Below, one piece after another: positions 60,501 through 64,000 of a DNA stretch of 64,000 nucleotides. The position numbers and the translations under genes were made by a program. The stretch's first letter is position 1. Each line of letters opens with the position of its first letter. The notes beneath the pieces were generated by a model. It was not told the origin of the DNA. It did no database searches and saw nothing but the letters and a program-made list of their open reading frames with translations. The DNA comes from Symsagittifera roscoffensis (taxonomy: Eukaryota; Xenacoelomorpha; Acoela; Convolutidae): positions 5,919,563 through 5,983,562 of the forward strand of contig NC_087068.1 in the NCBI RefSeq assembly GCF_963678635.1, read 5' to 3'.

Positions 60501-63500
60501 AACGTCGTGATTGTTCATCTAGTGGCATTTGATTGTATGCACTATTCATATCGGCGGTTGTAAAGTATTTGCCGTTTATTTTTGTTAGAATAACTTGTAT
60601 TGGTTCAATGGGCCAATTACATTTTGATTCGTCTATGAGTGAATTGAGGTATCTAGCGTCGAGAACGATTTTTAATGATTCTCCTTTAGCTAGAATGATA
60701 ACGATACTGGGGTTGATAAATGTGTTGCCTTTTGGTTGTTCTTCTTTATTAACTGGTGATATAATGTTGTATTGTTCTAAAATATCGAGTAATCTGTTCA
60801 CTTTATCATGTAAGTGAATTGGTACTTTACTTGCTCTCTGTTTTTTGAAAACTGCGTCTGGTTTTAACGGGAGATGTAGTGATGAACTGATTTTTCCAAC
60901 ATCGAATTTTGATGTTGCATAGACTGATGAATATTTAATTAGCTGTTTGGCTAACTTTTCGAATTCGTCTTGTGTTATTTGTGAATGTTGGAAATTAAAC
61001 ATTGTTAAAAATTTTTGTTGGTCCTCTGTGTAGTTACTTATGTTGAATGTAGGTTTGAAATATGGAGTTTTTGTGAAATAATCCGTATTTCTGTTTTCGT
61101 TACTTATTATATTATTTATAGATAATTCTTCATTAAGAATTGTAGATTGGCAAATATCTAGTAATTGGAGTATATTATTTACGCGATAGGCTTTTTCGTG
61201 TATTGGTGATATTGTAGCGTTGGTTTCACAATATCCTAAAAGTCCTAAAGGTAATGTTACTTGGTAAGGTGTGTTGTTATAGACATGTAAGGAAATGATA
61301 TCGGAATTCGAATTTTTCAAATATTTTATGGATGAGATTGTGATTTTGAAAAATTTGTGAATAGGTTTGAATTCAAATTCTGACATATAAAATTTTTGTT
61401 TGTTTTGTTCTTTATCATATTGGTGAACTTGTTTGATTGAAAAATTATAGATATTTCCTGATAGTGGTTTTAGGTGTTTTCTTTGTTGGTTAAATATCGG
61501 GTAGAATTTTGAAAAGAATGGTGGTTGTTTATTTAATCTTTGAAAAAATGTTAAGGATGTTTCTTTTGTTTTTGTATATTTATCTTTGATTAATATTTTA
61601 CTATTTAGTATGTTAATTGTTGGTATATACTTCGAAATAAATGGTATTCCAATGATATTATATTTAATGTCAGTGATATGGAATATTTGTTTAAATGGCT
61701 TATTTAAAATTTTGCTTTGTTCCATTGTTCTGGTGGGGAGGAGAAATAATTGGATTTTTCCGTAGTTTATCAATGTTGATCCTTGTGCTGTTGCTAATTT
61801 ACTGGAGGTTTCAAGAGGTGTTAGCTTTGGGTGTAAAGTTTTTATTTCATTCCATGTGGGGATGTTTATTATGTTTGATTCTGCTCCTGAATCAATTAAA
61901 AAATCTATTTCAAGGTCTGGTGGTTGAAATTCTTTATTTCTTGGGCTTTCTAAGAGAAATGGTATTGTCCAAATTTTTTCTTTGGGTTGTTCTTTTTGTA
62001 TATTTTGATAAATATGGTTTGTATTCAAGCATTTTGTTTTGGTATTTTTATTGGTTTGATTTGTAGTGTTAATCTCATTTGTTTCTTGCGTCGTTGGTGT
62101 GGAATTTATGGGTGTAGTGTAATAATTTTGAAGAAATTCTGATTGATTTTCATATATGTGTGATGAAAAGTGTTGTTCATATATGACAGATTCATAGTCA
62201 TTTTCGACTTTTATCATATTGATAGAAAGAGTGTTTTCAGTATCACTTTCTGAATCTGATGATGTACAGTTTATTTGATTGAGTTGTAACGTATCAGTTA
62301 CTGTGTCATCAATACCTGGAGGGTCTGATGTTGTTTCTGGATTAGATTGTACTTGATTGATTTGTCTTTGATGTTTAGGTGTACTACTTCTATGGCGATT
62401 ATTAGAATTATTATAGTTATTATTATTCCGGTGTGGTGATTGGGAATAATTTCTATAACGATTATTATAACTTGAGTGTCGATTTTGTGAATTATTTCGC
62501 GATCTGTTTTGGTAATTATTGTTTGGTCTGTTATAGTTCGATCTATTATATGAGTTATTCCTTGATCGATTGTTCGGGTAATTCTGGTTTCGGTTGTTTG
62601 AATAACTTCTATTTCGATTATAGGAGTAGTTTCTATTCCTATTGTATGATGAATTTCGTGATTGGTTGTTTGGATAGTAGTTATTTCTTGATTGGGAATT
62701 AGATCTAGAAACAAATCGTTGTGTATTTGAATTTGATCTGGAGTAGTTATTTCGACTATTTGGTCTATTGTAGTGATTTTGTGATGAACTATTCGTGTTT
62801 CTTCGTTCTGGTGATCTTCCTCTATAACTTGAGTTATATGGTGATTGATTTCTTGTATAATTTGTATTGTTCGGGAGTGGTTTTCCTGAACTGTTGTTGC
62901 TGTAGACTGTTTTGTTCGGTAGATTTTGATCTTTTTTCATGTATTGATAGAATGATTTATTTGGTTCTTTATATTTTTGAGGTTTATTTTGATTGTCTTG
63001 CTGTTTTTGTCTACATTCGGAAATACTATGTCCGTATCGTCGGCAATAATTACACCATTTTTTGAAAGATGGTTTGCCTTTAAAGTTTGGGTTCTTTTCG
63101 TAAATATTGAGTATTTCAGTGATTTTTTCAACGAGGTCTGTCTCTGATTCCTGTATATTATTAAAATTAGTGGGAGTCGTTTCAATTCTATTAACGTATT
63201 GTAATTTCAGATTTTCCGTTTCTTCTAGTTTCATCGTGATTTCTGCTTGTTCTAATTTGTCTACTAGTTTTCGAAAATCTAAATCGGGTTCTCGAATTGA
63301 AGAAGGATGGGATGCTCTCTTTTTTATTGCTATTTTCCTTAATTGTGGTGTTAAGGTCATCATTAAGATTTCTGTCATCTTTGTGTTTTTATAGTCATGT
63401 GTATTTAATGAATATGCTTTTCGAACTAGTGTTTCGATTCGTACTGCTATTTGCTTGATGGTTTCGTTTGGTAATCTGCGAATTTCATTACATAAAACTC

Positions 63501-63966
63501 TTTGTTGTTGTTTGTTTCTTTCGGAGTCAAACATTTTTGAAAATTCCTGTGTAAACCTTTTCCAGTTTGATTTTATTTCTAGAGGTAGTACTGAAAACCA
63601 TTTTTGGGCTGCGCCGTCTAAGGTTGTTTGTATTAACGCTGTGCGTCGATGTATCCAATTTTGATGTAGTGGCGTATTAATTGGTTCAGGTCCAATATTT
63701 AAAATCAGGTTTGCTGTTACTGCATTTAAATAATCTTCTACAGAGTATTCAGGGTCTGTTCCTGTGAAAACCATTAAAGGTTTGTTTGATGTTATTGATG
63801 ATCCACCCATAAGGTATGGATTCATTGTCATTTGTAATGATTCTGCTGCATTTGGCATTTGAGAAAAATTTGAAAGTTGGTTTCTTGTTATTTCATGTTG
63901 TTGGAGATAATATGGGAGTGGTATTTCATTTTGCATTTGTGATGCTTGATACGAGTGTGCAGTCAT
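57505..63966 (-). CDS. gag-pol: Gag-Pol polyprotein, Ty3/gypsy type, in one uninterrupted frame
   Basis: 2,153 codons from the first ATG in view; the frame is still open to the window end, so the true start may lie beyond. Gag core at about 50-250, CCHC knuckle 'CNYCRRYGHSISEC' at about 304-317, then a 200-residue Asn/Arg/Ser/Tyr-rich repeat tract. Protease 'FLIDSGAESNII' at about 690; RT with 'YLDDVF' at about 1,202; RNase H 'CDASNFGIGAALLQ' and 'TDHKPI' at about 1,345-1,425. Integrase has an HHCC finger (about 1,714-1,750), D in 'FDTKGP', D in 'VTDNGTEF', E in 'GLVEGMNRS' (about 1,789-1,886) and a basic C-terminus. All catalytic residues are present and no gag/pol frameshift is needed. Confidence 0.95.
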   Translation of the reverse strand: MTAHSYQASQMQNEIPLPYYLQQHEITRNQLSNFSQMPNAAESLQMTMNPYLMGGSSITSNKPLMVFTGTDPEYSVEDYLNAVTANLILNIGPEPINTPLHQNWIHRRTALIQTTLDGAAQKWFSVLPLEIKSNWKRFTQEFSKMFDSERNKQQQRVLCNEIRRLPNETIKQIAVRIETLVRKAYSLNTHDYKNTKMTEILMMTLTPQLRKIAIKKRASHPSSIREPDLDFRKLVDKLEQAEITMKLEETENLKLQYVNRIETTPTNFNNIQESETDLVEKITEILNIYEKNPNFKGKPSFKKWCNYCRRYGHSISECRQKQQDNQNKPQKYKEPNKSFYQYMKKDQNLPNKTVYSNNSSGKPLPNNTNYTRNQSPYNSSYRGRSPERRNTNSSSQNHYNRPNSRNNYSRSNSNTQRFVSRSNSQSRNNYYPNNQSRNSSYNRNRNYSYNRNRSYSNNRNQNYPNNRSRNNSYNRSNYNRPNNNYQNRSRNNSQNRHSSYNNRYRNYSQSPHRNNNNYNNSNNRHRSSTPKHQRQINQVQSNPETTSDPPGIDDTVTDTLQLNQINCTSSDSESDTENTLSINMIKVENDYESVIYEQHFSSHIYENQSEFLQNYYTTPINSTPTTQETNEINTTNQTNKNTKTKCLNTNHIYQNIQKEQPKEKIWTIPFLLESPRNKEFQPPDLEIDFLIDSGAESNIINIPTWNEIKTLHPKLTPLETSSKLATAQGSTLINYGKIQLFLLPTRTMEQSKILNKPFKQIFHITDIKYNIIGIPFISKYIPTINILNSKILIKDKYTKTKETSLTFFQRLNKQPPFFSKFYPIFNQQRKHLKPLSGNIYNFSIKQVHQYDKEQNKQKFYMSEFEFKPIHKFFKITISSIKYLKNSNSDIISLHVYNNTPYQVTLPLGLLGYCETNATISPIHEKAYRVNNILQLLDICQSTILNEELSINNIISNENRNTDYFTKTPYFKPTFNISNYTEDQQKFLTMFNFQHSQITQDEFEKLAKQLIKYSSVYATSKFDVGKISSSLHLPLKPDAVFKKQRASKVPIHLHDKVNRLLDILEQYNIISPVNKEEQPKGNTFINPSIVIILAKGESLKIVLDARYLNSLIDESKCNWPIEPIQVILTKINGKYFTTADMNSAYNQMPLDEQSRRLTQFVIGNQQYEFNRLFYGISIGPAAFSAFMSKIFRPLILKKNAITYLDDVFMQSQTKDEMFNVLEKYHQILQNENLKAAPDKSHFFLTRVKFLGHNIERKTITPLKSRIDAIQKLQPPTNKKKIQEFLGMLNFLSKYVYKMQLYLRPFYNILRQQNNFEWNTEHQTRFEEVKKLLTEQISNTIPDSNQPFYAMCDASNFGIGAALLQSHNGTNKMNLISENSRLFTQAELRLSTLMRECTAIIYTLTEYEFLILGSKHPTVLFTDHKPIIFLFTQKSNPNHRVYRFQLILMKFPNLHIVWTAGKNLALPDTLSRNTPPELLTRKTTVEIPKNIKFYLAENETSPRLECKYAVKTDIEQSQINSLQHFPLYLDCQNNHYEVDLLGTSTFKPIPYSQWIKNNTQQKRTKQHPPKKDHFPLIEKEDLTDKINLSGPQTNDSKYTINQVFDLHDPLDTIPLSKLEIENIFLPLTEIITISTLKQYQNLDPVIRQLKSWHKYKTKPIKADSTILGNKTLLRYFRKFNNTTINENTDLLEYNLNESTVPCLPLSMILIAFNISHTQNIKGHSESEKTYSNFIQNFYFPNAPIWIKVLCNDCIVCQLNKPYPNQKQIAQKQDFKGQSLYFNHRISFDTKGPISPSSEGNSYIMVIVDAFTHYVALNPVPHCNAYYAYTTLYEHWIAKFGLPEILVTDNGTEFINNEIITLCHLYNIKHKPRTSHAPWTNGLVEGMNRSLQEYLRCIINGNDTKYTEWSADVKLFPLAYNSQITTTLGMSPYEMVFNQKPRKPIMFTANSHKNAQGYCQPNKDSICYNLPLHTHDEDHFHHPQILKLASGTHTEWILNRDKKHNEIYQKITKKLLQRQNINEQINSRLTPASVQHRNNLLPYYPKEYALRELTQLYSFTGLKIIQNEPHLKNTEQNDNPTENQNTKPTATKNNTQNHKESPKQRKNRKMTEQIIPQEQIDKSENRKTTRLRNQPRKNYKIFIPQSKILKKVEFQK
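62340..62960 (-). repeat. Asn/Arg/Ser/Tyr-rich repeat tract inside Gag
   Basis: About 200 residues made of irregular repeats such as 'SYNRNRNYSYNRNRSY' and 'NYPNNRSRNNSYNRSN'. The tract follows the zinc knuckle and is basic and Tyr-rich, as expected of an RNA-binding or condensate-forming segment. The DNA repeats are imperfect, so the composition appears to be kept at the protein level. Confidence 0.8.
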
Positions 63967-64000
63967 TGGATTTTGTTGTTGAATTGGTTGAAAAGATTGT

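Larger units (their letters stand above)
50943..64000 (-). mobile_element. Ty3/gypsy-type retrovirus-like element with envelope and extra ORFs, cut by the window end
   Basis: Gene order on the - strand: Gag-Pol in one frame (63,966 or further right to 57,505), two small membrane ORFs (56,907-56,677; 56,680-56,492), an ATG-less 378-codon frame (56,486-55,350), a secreted glycoprotein ORF (55,362-53,269), its overlapping membrane-anchor frame (from about 53,345 to 52,745) and a 601-codon ORF (52,748-50,943). Protease-RT-RNase H-integrase order with 'YLDD' RT is Ty3/gypsy (Metaviridae). The long intact Pol and lack of stops suggest a young copy. The 5' LTR and primer site lie right of the window. 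Confidence 0.9.

Noticed and set aside
61695..63065. + strand hydrophobic or Tyr/Cys-rich frames opposite gag-pol
   Set aside because: Shadows of the Asn/Arg/Ser-rich Gag tract; the repeated codons of the - frame explain them.

Overview
This window is metazoan nuclear DNA: AT-rich, with long introns and many repeats. Conserved coding blocks on the + strand are bounded by GT/AG splice sites and separated by introns of 0.1 to 13 kb. The retroelements include a BEL/Pao element, a group known only from animals, and a Ty3/gypsy-type element carrying an envelope gene. No operons, CRISPR arrays or bacterial-type signals are present. The phylum cannot be fixed from the sequence; an invertebrate is likely.

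From 10 to about 48,640 the + strand carries one large gene, open at both ends. I could place 22 exons (about 6.1 kb, about 2,050 codons) with mutually consistent intron phases; the only real ambiguities are at exon 6/7 and exon 10/11. The order of domains is: five cupredoxin-like beta-barrel modules that have mostly lost the copper ligands, one chitobiase/hexosaminidase C-terminal type module (CHB_HEX_C), two fibronectin type III (FN3) domains, a roughly 300-residue Glu/Lys-rich acidic region with one amphipathic helix, then five more FN3 domains running to exon 22. I do not recognise a named gene.

The introns hold several repeat families: a foldback element (2.16-2.88 kb), four short hAT-like non-autonomous elements (3.5, 14.8, 24.3 and 27.4 kb), three long copies and one fragment of a repeat ending in a CAGGGC-NNN-GCCCTG palindrome, an element built from GAGCGG motifs with a second element nested in it, a CCCGGGTTGA-ended family, tandem repeats and a tRNA-like SINE candidate.

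The 13.3 kb intron between exons 18 and 19 contains a nearly complete BEL/Pao element on the - strand (32,871-42,512) with two LTRs, a perfect 5-bp target duplication (TGGTC), primer binding site, polypurine tract, Gag with zinc knuckles, protease, RT/RNase H and integrase. Frameshifts break its pol gene, and both LTRs carry tRNA-like A/B-box motifs.

From about 48.8 kb to the right edge lies a second, much better preserved element on the - strand, cut by the window end. It has one uninterrupted Ty3/gypsy Gag-Pol frame (2,153 codons visible from the first ATG). Downstream come two tiny membrane ORFs joined by an ATGA overlap, a 378-codon frame with no ATG, a secreted viral-type glycoprotein whose membrane anchor lies in an overlapping frame, and a 601-codon ORF of unknown function joined by another ATGA overlap. 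This retrovirus-like element with unusual accessory ORFs is the most interesting item in the window.
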